Positions 20,811 to 31,723 of a stretch of 64,000 bases of DNA are shown one piece after another. Origin of the DNA: Taudactylus pleione (lineage: Eukaryota > Chordata > Amphibia > Anura > Myobatrachidae). The stretch is taken from contig JAUIMM010000213.1 in assembly GCA_031769625.1 (NCBI GenBank), positions 5,537,501-5,601,500 of the forward strand, written 5' to 3'. The position numbers and the translations under genes are program-made. Every line of letters begins with the position of its first letter. Positions within the stretch are counted from its first letter, which is position 1. Below the pieces are notes generated by a model. It searched no databases. It had not been told where the DNA came from and saw only the letters and a list, made by a program, of their open reading frames with translations.

Positions 20811-20961
20811 ATAAATATTAATAATTACTGCACTCAGCCCAAGTGAAGTGCCATGGAAGTAAAGAAAGGCATATCAAGTACTCATCTGTATAATCAAATA
20901 AATCTTTACTTCAAAACGATCTAACGGTACAAATGATTATATAAGTATACTAGTCAACATT
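20811..20961 (-). repeat. Penelope direct terminal repeat, right copy
   Basis: Partner of 15,706-15,857; the two end together near TATACTAGTCAACA. Confidence 0.8.
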
Positions 20962-21540
20962 ATTGCCCCGCTTACTGGTACTTGTGGTTCTCCAAGTACC
21001 AGCATGTGGGAGAGGATTGCTGGGACCTTTAGTTCTACTGCAAAAGACAATATTATACTTCTATTTATTACACCACATTACACTATCAACCAGGCACCCA
21101 CGGCCCCAGGGGTGCTGGGGATAGCCCTGGACTATCAGCCTTAGGCCAGGGGTGTCCTGGAGAGGGTGACCCCTTTATTGGTGGGGGTACCCAGGGATCC
21201 CCAGCCTTGGCTGACTAGTAGTCAGATGCTTTGGCTAGGGGGCCCTTTGAAAGGGCTCCCCTGGCTGTGGCATCAGCCCCCCACTAGAAAAAGTCAGGTG
21301 CTGGTTCTGGAAAATACAAGGGAACCCTACTCATTTTTTCCCCCTGTATTTTCAGAACCAGCTCAGAGCCCAGTGCTGGTTGCGCTGAATATGGGGGACC
21401 CCTACGTCGTTTGTCCCCCGTATTTTGGCAACCAGTACTGGTTCTGATTAGCCTGGTGCTGGTTGTGCTTAATACGGGGGACCCCTACATCTTTTGTCCT
21501 CTGTATTTTCACAACCAGGACCGGCGATGAAAAGCAGCCT
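20962..21540. repeat. Unclassified repeat with internal duplications
   Basis: From about 21,295 the segment CTGGTNCTGG...AATACNNGGGANCCCTAC followed by ...GTATTTTNNNAACCAG occurs three times (near 21,300, 21,375 and 21,450). Each copy forms an imperfect palindrome around CTGGTT/AACCAG. No coding region is recognised. Confidence 0.5.
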
Positions 21541-21975
21541 TCAGTGATGCTGGCTGCAGGGCGCCATTACAGGCACCCTGCAGTCAGAAGCAGGGGCCGT
21601 GGGATGTCGACGGTGCAGCCCACAGAGCACTGCGCACGGTATGAGCCTACAGCACTGGGTTCCCTGGGACAGACAATTAATGGTGACTACTATGCAAATG
21701 TCCTGAAAACCCATTTGCATGAAGCCAAGAGGAAGTAAAGGCCACATTTGCTGAAGAAACACTGTTTTTTGCTCCAAGACAATGCCTGACCACATGTTGC
21801 TGCTGTTGCATTAGCAGCACTGACTTAAATGAATGGGACAGCACTGTAATACCCTCCATATGATCCGGACTTAGCACCCTGTGATTTCTGGGCATTCCCA
21901 ACCCTGAAAAAACAACTGCGTGGAAAGAAGTACTCAACAGTTTATGAAGTAAAAATGCCACAGCTGCAACACTAA

Positions 21976-22319
21976 TGCTGGCCACACACATAGTGATATT
22001 TTACCCGATCTGGCCGATTCCGACACATTGGAACGACAGATCGTGTAAAATATGGCCAAATCCTGAGTAAATCGTGAGTCACCACTCATGATGCGATGCG
22101 TGGCCTCGCTGGTCACACATCGCATCTTCAGATCTGCCGTGCAGTAGGGCAGATCTGGCAATCTAGGACACGACGCATTGTGAAAGTCTGGATGCAGGAG
22201 AGATCTGCCCCTGGGCACCAAATTGTGTGCAGATTGTGTGCAGAGCTGCTGGGGAGAGTTTCAAGGGAAATTGTACACATCGGCTGATCGTGTGCAGATC
22301 GCCATGTGTGTGGCCAGCT
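21976..22319. mobile_element. Harbinger-like MITE in the mariner fossil
   Basis: Left TGCTGGCCACACACATAGTG and right complement AGCTGGCCACACACATGGCG. TAA is duplicated on both sides (21973-21975, 22320-22322). The interior matches the copy at 63,566-63,882. Confidence 0.8.
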
Positions 22320-22402
22320 TAAGAGTGATGCCACAAAACAATCTCCTGCACGTCTTTGAATAGTTGTTGAAATGCTGCAAAAAATGTATTGAATGTGAAG
22401 GA

Positions 22403-23186
22403 CAGGAGTGTATCTAGGGAATCAAGTGCCGCTGGCAATGTAATGGACTGGTGCCCCCTATGCTGCATTTCCCCCAGTAGTAGAGTGCCCCCAGTAGTAG
22501 TCCCTCCTACACAGTGCACCCAGTAGTAGTCCCCCCTATAGTGCCCCCAGTAGTTGGCCATCCCTATACAGTGCCCCCAGTAGTGGCCACCCCCCTAAAT
22601 TGCCCCCAGTAGTGGCCACCCCTATACAGTGCTCCCAGTAGTGGCCAACCCCCATAAATTGCCCCCAATAGTGGCCACCCCTATACAGTGCCCCCAGTAG
22701 CGGGCACCCCCCCATAAAGTGCCCCCAGTAGCGGGCACTCCCTATTTAAGTGCCCCCCCCGTAGAGCTAGGCTTACACACAAAGAACAAAAAAAAAATTC
22801 AAGTTACCTGATCCCTGCTCCTGACGCGACCGCTGCTGTCCGCTCTGAGTCCCGGCCCACTCTCCTCCTACATGGGCGAGACATCATGACGTATGACGTC
22901 TCTCCCATCACATGCTGCGGGGGGAGCCGAAACACAGAGCTCCAGCCGGCTCCCTCCGTGGAGAGTCTGACTCTCATTGGCTGGCTGCTATTACAAACAC
23001 AGAGCCGCTGCTGGCGGCTGTGTGTTTGTAAACTATGTAGGGCAGACCGCTCTCACTGCGGTCTGCCCTACACTTGTGGGGCCTTGTCCACGCCTTGGCT
23101 GCTGGTGGCACTGCCGGACGGTGCCCCCGCTTGGTCTGCGCCCCTGGCGAGTGCCATCCTGGCCACAATGGGTAGATACGCCCCTG
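22403..23186. mobile_element. hAT-type element with tandem repeats and hairpins
   Basis: Left CAGGAGTGTATCTAGGG and right complement CAGGGGCGTATCTACCC. The 8-bp duplication GTGAAGGA is perfect (22395-22402, 23187-23194). An array of GTGCCCCCAGTAGTGGCCAC then CCCTATACA occupies about 22,450-22,755. The right part contains strong stems such as GTAGGGCAGACCGC/GCGGTCTGCCCTAC (near 23,036-23,070). No transposase is present. Confidence 0.85.
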
Positions 23187-23283
23187 GTGAAGGATTCTAC
23201 TTTGAAAAAGAAAAATCTTCAGATCCTGTGAAGTCATCTGATTCTGAAAAACATTCGGTCTCATTACTTTTCAATCAGCCCTA

Positions 23284-23305
23284 GTGTGTGTGTGTGTGTG
23301 TGTGT
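23284..23305. repeat. (GT)n microsatellite
   Basis: An uninterrupted GT run. Confidence 0.9.
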
Positions 23306-23559
23306 ACATGTTTTTTTACCTCTAGAAATTATTTTTTTTCCAAAAGAAATGACCCTAAATTGACTGATTAGCTATTTAAACTTCATTCAAATCAGCATAT
23401 TAAAAATCAGCATGGTTGTTAAGAACTTATACTATATCATGTTTAATAATCTATTATTTGCATAATTTGATAATAAAAGAATCCTCAATTTTGAAGAATT
23501 TTTTTAAAATAATATCTATAAGGTTATCGACGCTGCCTGTTTCCCGACCCACACAACCC
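23306..23559. other. AT-rich spacer upstream of the DDA1 promoter
   Basis: Low-GC sequence with no recognisable element or exon. Confidence 0.4.
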
Positions 23560-23980
23560 GCAGTGGACGGATGCAGGCACGCAGCGCCGGCCGCTGGCTG
23601 ATGTCACGTGCTAGCACTCCCCGGGAACTACGTCTCCCGGCATCCCTTGCGGTCGGTTTTTGACATTTATTTCCTTTCTCCGCAGCCAATGATAATTCAT
23701 GCGACTAGAGAGCTGATGCGTTTTTCTGTGCAACCTCTGTCACACCGCTGACAGACGTCCCGTAAAGCCAATCAGAAGCCCGGGCTGCTGATAGAGGGCT
23801 GAAGTCGCCAATTTGAGAGGAGAGCTGAGTCTACGGCCTGTGCGCGGCGACCAATGAAAAGCGGCGCCGAGTTGGGGACGCAGCAAGCACGGCGGCGGGT
23901 TTGTGTGAGTGGGTGAGGCTGGATGAGCTGGGTGCAGAAGACTGATGATTATGGTTGGTACATGATGTATACGCAGGTGG
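23560..23980 (+). promoter_or_regulatory. DDA1: CpG-rich CCAAT/ZNF143-type promoter, probable DDA1 promoter and exon 1
   Basis: GC and CpG density rise abruptly. Visible sites are ATGTCACGTG (23601-23610, E-box/CRE-like) and AACTACGTCTCCCGGCATCC (23626-23645, close to the ZNF143/THAP11 consensus). Four CCAAT boxes follow at 23686, 23768 (CCAATCAG), 23808 and 23851, and there is no obvious TATA box. This is the usual layout of a housekeeping promoter. It lies 9 kb upstream of DDA1 exon 2, whose 5' border requires an exon ending in an in-frame ATG. Candidates are ATG 23951-23953 directly before GT, or ATG 23965-23967 with a CAG|GTGG donor at 23976/23977. Neither is decisive, so exon 1 is not fixed. 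Confidence 0.6.
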
Positions 23981-24668
23981 CAAAGTGTGGGCATGAGTTG
24001 AGGCGTGGGTCTCATCATCGAGGTGCGGCTAGGCACAGTATGGGGGTGCTAGGCCCGTCATGTAGATCTCGGCCAAGGGGTCTGTGAGGGGAGGCAGAGA
24101 GGAGGGGAGCACACAGGATGGGCTGACTATGCACTGGGGCAGTTTCTGCTTGTGTGGGCCCCTTATAAGGAGCCGTTGGAAAGTCATGATGGTGCCTGCC
24201 CTGTACATGTAATGGAGCTATAGAGGCCTAGTCCTAGCTCCAGCACAGTGGCTAGCTTTGGGGAGGGTGCTACTTATGTCCTCTGTGCATGGACATCCCA
24301 GTGCCTACATCTACTCTATCACTTGGGCGGTGTAAGCCGGGTAGAGGCCAGAGCCATGCATGTCTGGGCAACTTGTACCTGTATTTGCACTGGTACCACT
24401 GGCTGGTGTTTTTTTACTGAATGTTATGTGACAGTGCCCATTTCTGATTTCTAATTCACTTATACCACTTTGCAGGAATTGTCTTATAATATAAATGTTA
24501 TTTCAGTTTACACCTATGCTGTCTTAAAATAGGTTTAGCTGACTGTTTTAAAAATAATGTGCAGAGTGTTATAGTTAATCCCTATCATGTATGATGTAAT
24601 GTCCAGCTGTATCCTCTGCTTTGATGACAGCCCATATTGTATGTCTGTGGTTACACATTAGCCTAAGC

Positions 24669-24853
24669 CAGAGGTTCCCAAACACGGTCCTCAATGCTCC
24701 CCAACAATTCAGCTTTTAGAGAGATCCCTGGTTGAGCACAGGTGGGTAAATCAAATTGACTAAGGTACTAATTAAGTCACCTGTGCTCAACCATGGATAT
24801 CTCTAAAAGCTAAACTGTTGGGGGGCCTTGAGGACTGCATTTGGGAACATCTG
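24669..24853. mobile_element. hAT-like MITE, palindromic
   Basis: Left CAGAGGTTCCCAAACACGG and right complement CAGATGTTCCCAAATGCAG. The arms pair further through TTTTAGAGAGATCC/GGATATCTCTAAAA and TTGAGCACAGGTG/CACCTGTGCTCAA. Flanks GCCTAAGC (24661-24668) and GCCTAACA (24854-24861) match at 6 of 8. Confidence 0.75.
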
Positions 24854-26037
24854 GCCTAACAAGAGCCAATTGGAGGTCCAGTATTGATCTTTCTTCTTCA
24901 GGGTCAACTTTGGGGTATAGCTGGTGCCCATGGGCACCACACAGTTAAAGCTTTAGCTGCTCCCAGGATGCACTGGGTCCATCCTCCTCCATACCCTGCC
25001 CCCGAGCCACAGGCACCTCAGTTTTAGTTGGTGCCCGTCCACAGTCGGGTCACCCTTCGCGCAACAGGGCTGCTTAGCAGCCCCTTTAGCTTTTGTTAAG
25101 TTTTTTTTATTTTGAACTAACACTTCAGAGCGGCAGTGTTGGACTGTCCATTGGATGTCCAAGCTGCCACTTCTACACCCCGCTGGCGCTGCGATGCCAG
25201 TACAGATCTTGGGAACGCAGCGGGACCGCAGAGTCTGTACTAGCCGGACTCTGGAGGAATCCCTAGGCTGCTGCCGGTTCGCCGGGGAACACGTAAGGTG
25301 CCGTGTGTGTGAATGCGGCCTTCAGTCTCTGGGGACAGACCGGAGGCTCTAGCGGCGGGTTCACCCTCCATGGAGGCATACCCCGTGGGTCCACTAGACC
25401 AACAGGGATTACAGCGGGAGCTGGCATCCCTGGGGTTAATTGCTAGCCAGGGGAGACAGCCTTCCCTGTCTAGGGGCTCCTCAGCTCAGCGCGCCTTTCT
25501 GCTCGGGTCTGGCGACGCTGAGCCGCTTTCCCCCGCGGCCATCTTCCCTGGCACATCGCAGATCTCTCAGGCAGCGTGCGGACCGGTCCCCCTGTGTACC
25601 TCTCCCCTGCTAGGACAGTGTACACAGCACTATAGCTTTCCCAGACACTGAATCTGGCCAGGTTGAAAATAGTTAAAAGGTGCAGTGAGTATTAACTTTC
25701 TGCATTGTATGTGACTTTTGCTAGTGCTGACTGTGCTTTATTTTTACTTACTGTCAATCTATAGCCTGTCCTTCTCCTATGGCCCTGGCAGGTCTGTGGG
25801 GGAAGGGCTTTTCTCGGATCTCACTTATATAAATGAATGTATTTGTGAGGTCGGTCACATACAGTTGTGTGCTACACGGTGCCATGTGTGCTGCATGCTT
25901 GTGGGTGTGCCAGGAGTATGCCACTGGATTTCCCTATTGTGTTGAGTTGTGTGTATAGATAGATTCTATCTATCTATCATGTCTGGCGAGGAAGTTGAGC
26001 ACTGCTCTCCTTCGGATGTTGCGCTGCAGGGGTAAAT

Positions 26038-26940
26038 ATGGAGGCTTTATCACAGGATGGGCTGTGTGTGAGGTGCCGTCAGTTACCTGGTCCCTCTAAC
26101 CCCACAAATTTGGGACAGGACCCTCCTTGGGCGGTATTTTCTCAGGAGCTGGCTTCCATCGTGGACCCAACTGCTCTCCCCCATAGGGGATTACCCCAAC
26201 CAGCCAGCCCCCCCTTCTCAGGGTATACCGCATTTATTGCGGTCTCCCCCTGGGCCTCAGACTGTTAATCCATATACGGGGTTACCTATGTATATTCAGT
26301 CTCCGGTGACACAGCAGTATGTCATTTCCTTTCAGGGTCTCCCGCAGGCGGGTCAACCACCATTGGTGGATGTGTTCTTCAGTCCAGTCCAGAGTTTCGC
26401 GGCCTCATCTTCAGCCTTCCAAACTATGCTATGGAGTGACAAGCCTCACAAGGCGTCTAAATGCCCTGTTATGTCATCCCAGTCTGCGCAACTATCAGAC
26501 TCTGATGCGTCCTCGGATGAGGGGGAAATTGCCTGAGGACTCTGACTCAGATTCCCCTCTCTGGGAATTGGAAACAAAATCTTCCATTAATGTGCCGGCA
26601 TTGGTGAGGGCGGTGCGGTCCATTTTAGATACAGAGGATGACTCATCGGCCCCTAAATCCAAGTATCCAAATTTTAAGCAGGCAAAAGTGTCTTCGGCTG
26701 TTTTTCCTCTATCTGACCAGCTGACTGACTGATCATATGGCGGAGGCCTGGCAGTCACCTAGTAAAAGATTTCAGCCACAAAAGTTTGGCGTCTAGTTAT
26801 ACGTTTCCTGCAAGTCATTGCAAAAAGTGGGAAACACTGCCTGCAGTGGATTCTCGCGTTACTCGCTTGATCAAGAGTGCTACCTTGTCTATGCCTTCCA
26901 TTTCATCCCTAAAGGATCCTACATCTAGGAAAGTGGAGAC
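26038..26940 (+). pseudogene. DIRS Gag remains
   Basis: Starts at MEALSQDGLCVRCRQLPGP, with a CxxC as in the Gag of the other DIRS copy. It continues in another frame through an acidic DSDASSDEGEIA-like segment and a block NVPALVRAVRSILDTEDD...KSKYPNF, which aligns with the other copy's EDEVPPAAKSKY region. The sequence after 26,760 is frameshifted and internally deleted relative to the other copy, so most of the Gag core is missing. Confidence 0.65.
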
Positions 26941-26999
26941 TTGACACCCTGCTTCCAAGCCAGAGGATAAGCATTCAGTCTGATGGGACGGGCCTCTCT

Positions 27000-27935
27000 G
27001 TGGGGGATCCCAGAGTGGGAGGCCGACTTCTTCAATTCGCCCAGTGCTGGTGCAATACCACCACAGATGCTTGGGTACGAGAAGTGGTCTCTCAGGGGTA
27101 CGCCCTTTCCTTTCGTCACAGACCCCCCCCCCCCCCCCAACAGTTCTTCTGCAAGAGTCTTTCTCAGACCAAGGCTTTGCAGATTCAGGGAGCCATAGAG
27201 TCCTTGCTGAAAGCAGGGGTCATTGTTCCCATTCCGCTTTCTCAACGCGGGACGGGTTACTACTGTTTCTGGTTCCGCAACCCAATGGGTCTCCTCGGCC
27301 TATCCTCAATCTGAAGTCGATGAACAAGTGCCCAAATTCAGGATGGAAACTTTGCGTTCTATCATTCTAGCTATGGAACCGGGGGATTATATGGTCTCCC
27401 TGGACATCCAGGACGCCTACCTCCATGTTCCTGTAGCACCTTCACACCAGCGGTATCTGAGGTTTGCTATATGCCAGCATCACTTCCAGTTTCAGGCTCT
27501 GCCCTTTGGTCTTTCCACGGCTCCAAGGGTGTTCACCAAAATGATGGCTGTCATGGCTACCCATCTGCGGAGCCAAGGTATACGGCTTCTACCGTATCTG
27601 GACAACCTTCTATTGCTGGCAGGCTCACCGGAGGTACTTCTAGAACATCTCCACCTGACAATTGCTTGTCTGCAAGTGCACAGATGGCTGATTAGCTGGA
27701 TAAAGTCCTCCCTGACGCCTTTACAAAGGATGGTTCATTTGGGAGCCCTTCTGGACTCTTGTCAGCAAAGGATCTTTCTGACTCCAGAAAAGACTTCCTC
27801 CCTACAACTACGAGTGAGCAGTTGCCTGAGGAGTTCCCAGGTGTCAGTTCACTCAGCAATGAGTGTTGTGGGGTCCATGGTGTCGGCGTTAAACATGGTG
27901 GAATATGCCCAGTTCCATTTCAGGCCCCTGTAGGG
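27000..27935 (+). pseudogene. DIRS reverse transcriptase, inactivated
   Basis: It starts GDPRVGGRLLQF, runs through TKALQIQGAIESLLKAGVIV, changes frame twice near 27,260-27,320 (poly-C at 27,123 and indels), then reads DYMVSLDIQDAYLHVPVAPS, ALPFGLSTAPRVFTKMMAV and LLPYLDNLLLLAG. The catalytic tetrad should be YLDD but reads YLDN. RT is followed by the connector region to a stop at 27,931-27,933. Confidence 0.8.
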
Positions 27936-28079
27936 ACTGATTCTATCCAAATGGAACGGGTTACCACACCGGATCAGGACTCAGATGCTGGCGTTGTCTC
28001 CGGAGGTGTGCCTGTCGCTGGCTCGGTAGCTTCAGACATCTCATCAAGGGTCGCCCCTTTTGGATCCCGGCCTGGGTTC

Positions 28080-28880
28080 TGATCACGACAGATGCCAGTC
28101 TTCGGGGTTGGGGTGCAGTGACGGGTCCGCTTTCACTTCAGGGCCGTTGGACTGCGGAGGAAGTGGTTCTTCCCATCAACATTCTGGAACTTCGGGCCAT
28201 GTACAGGGCCTTCCAGTTGTCCGGTCACGCTCTTCAAGGAAGGGCCGTGCAAGTTCAGTCCGACAATGCCAACACGGTGGCGTACATCAACCGTCAAGGG
28301 GGGACTCTGTCGGGCAGCGATGTCAGAGGTGTCACTGATCCTGTCTTGGGTGGAGTGCCACCTTCCGGCCATCTCGGCTGTCTTCATTCCAGGAGTCCTC
28401 AATTGGGAGGCGAACTTCCTCAGCCGTCACGACGTGCATCCAGGGGAATGGTCGCTTCACCCAGAGGTATTTCAGCTACTCGTGGACAGTTGGGAACTGC
28501 CGGAGGTGGACGTCATGGCCTTCCATCACAATCACAAGTTACCTGTGTACCGGTCCAGGACAAGAGATGACAAGAGATTCCGGCGCAAGCCTGGTGGACG
28601 CCTTGCCAGTGAACTGGACCTTTCAGCTGGCGTATCTATTCCCTTAAAAATATCCCAGCTCCCTCGGATCCTTCGGAAATTCAAACAGGGCTGCGGCACA
28701 CTTCTGCTGGTGACTCCGGCTTGGCCCAGACGTCCTTGGTACTCCGATCTTCGGAGCCTCTCCATCGACGCTCCGTTCCCTCTGCCTCAACGTCGGGTCC
28801 TGTTGTCTCAGGGTCCCTGCCTTTACCCAGATCTGGGTCGTCTGTCTTTGCCGGCGTGGCTCGTGAGACATCATTCTTAA
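28080..28880 (+). pseudogene. DIRS RNase H and methyltransferase-like region
   Basis: RNase H acidic motifs are visible: TTDASLRGWGAV, ELRAMYRAF, VQSDNANTVAYINRQGG and, after a frameshift near 28,330, VFIPGVLNWEANFLSR. The following segment (GEWSLHPEVFQLLVDSW...PAWPRRPWYSDLRSLS) is the Dam-methyltransferase-like region described for DIRS elements. It ends at a stop at 28,878-28,880. Confidence 0.75.
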
Positions 28881-29883
28881 GGTCCTGTGGTTTTTCCAGC
28901 TCCGTCATAAGCACGTTGCTGCAGGCCTGCTTCCGCCTGAATTTACCACAGTGTGTGGCATACTTATTTTCAATGGTGAGAGTCCAGAAACTACGATCCT
29001 CAGGGGTGTTGTGTTTCTAAGATTTTGGCGTTCCTTCAGTCTGGTTTGGACTTAGGCTTACGCCTCGCTTCATTGAAAGTTCATGTGTCTGCACTATCTG
29101 TGTGGTTTCAGCGTAGGATAGGTACACTGCCAGATGTCCGCACCTTTTTCCAGGGTCTTCTCAGGATTCAGCCTCCCTTTGTTCCACCAGTGGCTCTTTG
29201 GGATTTGGCGGTGGTGCTTCGGACCCTACAGGGTCCTCCATTCGAACCGCTTGAGTCGGTGGAACTCAAGTGGTTAACTGTTAAGACTGTTGTTTTTTTT
29301 CCTGGCAATTGCTTTGGCCAGGAGGGTGTCAGAATTGGGGGCGCTTTCCTGTCATCCTCCTTTCCTGATATTTCACCAGGACAGGGCAGTGCTTCGCACT
29401 CGTCCCAGTTCTCTTCTTAATGTGGTTTCTAAGTTCCACATTAATCAGGAAATTGTTGTGCTGGCCTTTCAATCACCTGATCTCTCGGCTGGTGAGGCTT
29501 CCTTGGATGTGGTCCATGCTCTCAGGGTTTACGTGGACCAGACTAGTTCCATTCGCAAGTCAGATTCCTTGCTTGTCCTCTTTTTTTTGATTTTCACAGG
29601 AGGGATTGGCCTGCCAATGAACAAACTATAGTCCGTTGGCTTCGTTTTGGCTATTTGTGAGGGTTTGCCTGTTCCAGCCTCTATTAAGGCTCATTGTACT
29701 CTGTCTGTAGGCCCTTCGTCGGCAGCTATCCGTGGCGCCTCGGCTGTTCAGCTGTGTAAGACGGCCACGTGGTCTCCCATCCAGTCCTTTTTTAAGGTTC
29801 TATGCTTTTGACACCTTTGCCTCTCAGGATGCTTCCTTCGGGCGCCGGATTCTCCTTTCAGCACAGGAGCGTCCACGCCCTTA
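28880..29883 (+). pseudogene. DIRS tyrosine recombinase, inactivated
   Basis: The N-terminal part reads LQSGLDLGLRLASLKVHVSA and WFQRRIGTLPDVRTFFQG. The catalytic core shows ALARRVSELGALSCHPPFL (first Arg present) in a third frame. The HxxR position, after GLPVPASIK, reads AHCTLS, with Leu in place of Arg. The final tyrosine segment is broken by a stop. At least three frame changes are present. Confidence 0.75.
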
Positions 29884-29903
29884 GTTTGATTGCTTTGGGA
29901 CAT

Positions 29904-29971
29904 CCCCAAGGTCAATCCTGTGGACCCCCTATGGATCTTGAAGAAGGGGGTCCACAGGGTTGACCTTGGGG
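29904..29971. repeat. 26-bp inverted repeat at the DIRS 3' end
   Basis: Arms 29904-29929 and 29946-29971 (CCCCAAGGTCAATCCTGTGG...; complement with one mismatch) flank a 16-base loop. It combines the internal complementary region with terminal sequence. In the intact DIRS copy the corresponding parts are separated. Confidence 0.8.
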
Positions 29972-30603
29972 TATAGCTGGATGTGGACCACGCAGTCATT
30001 TTTGGATTGATATGGGATCTGCATCTTTTAATTTAATACATGTAAAAATCAACAGAATAATATTCTGGGGATGATTAAGCACGATGTCATGGACAAGGTT
30101 ATTGCTCATCCTAACTTTTTTTTTTTTTGGGATGATTGCTGTCAGAGAGGTACTAGTAGTTCTGGGGTTCCCGGCTTGTTTTGGTTACTAGAGTTTCAGT
30201 ACTGAGGCACATTGGAAATGTGGTTATACCAACCAATGATGTATAATATTTTTATTCAATTTCGTTTTGTTTATTTTTAATTTTTTCCCAAGTTCTAATA
30301 TAGAAGATGTATACCATTTTTCTTTGACATATTCATTTTATTTTTTTTGTTAGGTGTAATAGTTATTGTATTCTTGTACAGTACAAATATTTAATGCTTT
30401 TATTTCGATATGTATGTATTGTGTTTTTATTTTTTATTAAGTTAATCACTGTATTGATTTTTTTTTTATACATGCTTGTTATTTTTTATGGATCGCGTTC
30501 CGCTACATTCAACATATTTATTTTTGTACTACAAATTTTCTTTGGACATTGTATATTGTCTGATGCTTTTCTTTTATACTGTATGTTAATGTTTAGTAAA
30601 TCC

Positions 30604-30643
30604 AATAAAATATTACTCAATTTAAAAAAAAAAAAAAAAAAAA
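30604..30643 (+). repeat. AATAAA plus A20: retroposed 3' end
   Basis: AATAAA at 30604-30609 is followed 14 bases later by 20 consecutive A (30624-30643), as expected for a reverse-transcribed polyadenylated RNA. The preceding T-rich 300 bp have no recognisable coding sequence, so the source transcript is unknown. Confidence 0.5.
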
Positions 30644-31303
30644 GACATGTAAAACGGCCAAACTTGTCTAAAGTCCTGGTTAGTGCTCAGGAGGGTGCAA
30701 GCAGAAATATGAACAATTGAATTACTCCATCCAGCCAAACTCATCTAACTCCTGGTTAACGCAGTTTGGGCACCCAAAACCAGGACTTGTCACCGATTTC
30801 TGCTTGCCACCTTAAGAGAATGTTAACTTTATAGACCACCACACATACCCCGTCAATGCCCTTCAGAACTACCCACATGAAATCCTATCACCACACATGC
30901 TACTCCCTGACACAAAAAATAAATAGTATGCCACACTCTCTCGTGTTTCCCAGTTATTCCACAGTTGTGCCCCCAACTAATAATAATATTGGGGAAGCTG
31001 TTAAATGAAGCCAAATAGTGGAGCTTGGTGTAGTTATCATATGGGCTGGATGGGCTATCCTAGTGCTCCGTTCCACATGGTGTGTAATCTATACACATTG
31101 CTGGCTAAATGCAAAATCTTGGCCTAGACCACACCATGGCCTGCACAATACCTTCCATGGTTCTACAATCCTATCACTGCATTTAACTACCAAGGTATCC
31201 ATGGTAAGACATTAAACCACTTTCTTACTCTGCAAGTCCATTGACTAATGACCGCTACTGAACCTGATAGGCCCAAAACACTGCTATTGAACGGCATCCC
31301 ATG

Positions 31304-31723
31304 TAGGGAGGCCAATCCCGGGATCGGCAGGATCCCAGGATTTTGGCCTAAAACTGTCCGGGAACGAATCCCGGTATTGGAAGCCTCCAATTCCGGCACT
31401 GGCCATAAATGTTTTATTTTTAAATGCCTGGCAGCACTGAGCACCTCCAGCAGAGTTTTCTGATGCTGTCCTTTTCACCCTTCCCCCGGCTGTACGCACT
31501 TCGCAGCTGGAGTGCCCGCCCTCCCTCGCCCCCCCACACCCTCTCTACATGGCCATGCTGCAGTTTTCCTGCCATTGCCGCTCGGTAAGGCACTATGGGG
31601 GCTGGGTGGGGGACTTTTATTATTTTTTAAACCAGGCAAATCCCTGGAATCCTGGGATTGAGTTTTTTTTTTTTTTTTCCCCAAACCCAGGATTGAAAAT
31701 ACGGCCCGGGTTTGGCCTCCCTA
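31304..31723. mobile_element. hAT-like non-autonomous element
   Basis: Left TAGGGAGGCCAATCCCGGG and right complement TAGGGAGGCCAAACCCGGG. The 8-bp duplication ATCCCATG is perfect (31296-31303, 31724-31731). No transposase is present. A 15-16 base T run lies near 31,663. Confidence 0.85.

Larger units (their letters stand above)
15706..20961 (-). mobile_element. Penelope-like retroelement with direct terminal repeats
   Basis: Penelope-like elements encode a reverse transcriptase followed by a GIY-YIG endonuclease and are often flanked by direct repeats (pLTRs). Here repeats of about 150 bp lie at 15,706-15,857 and 20,811-20,961. Between them, on the - strand, are an N-terminal region (20,684 downward), the conserved pre-RT block, the RT and a GIY-YIG domain, spread over many frames. 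The 3' segment (15,860-17,200) is non-coding and contains CTGAAGAAGGCTTTAGCCGC then TACGCGTTGG on the - strand. Frameshifts, an altered catalytic motif and an inserted MITE show it is inactive. Confidence 0.8.
21640..23285 (+). pseudogene. Mariner-type transposase fossil, split by two insertions
   Basis: Broken + strand translation reads INGDYYANVLKTHLHEAKRK, then a LLQDNA..H block (around 21,775-21,795), then YDPDLAPCDFWAFPTLKKQL (around 21,860-21,920). These are the second and third acidic motifs of the mariner DD34D transposase and its downstream LKK motif. After a MITE (21,976-22,319) and a hAT element (22,403-23,186), it resumes as KCIE-type CIECEG then FYFEKEK, the usual mariner C-terminus. 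Stops are frequent, so it is long dead. The catalytic aspartates are still recognisable. Confidence 0.75.
24889..29990 (+). mobile_element. Decayed DIRS-like tyrosine-recombinase retrotransposon
   Basis: DIRS elements encode Gag, an RT-RNase H polyprotein and a tyrosine recombinase in place of an integrase. They have inverted ends that are complementary to an internal region. The left end TTCTTCTTCAGGGTCAACTT then TGGGGTATAG corresponds to the end of the element at 55,765-61,561. The order Gag, RT, RNase H and recombinase is kept, but in many frames with deletions. The right end is reduced to a 26-bp hairpin made from the terminal and internal complementary sequence. The right limit is approximate. 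Confidence 0.8.
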
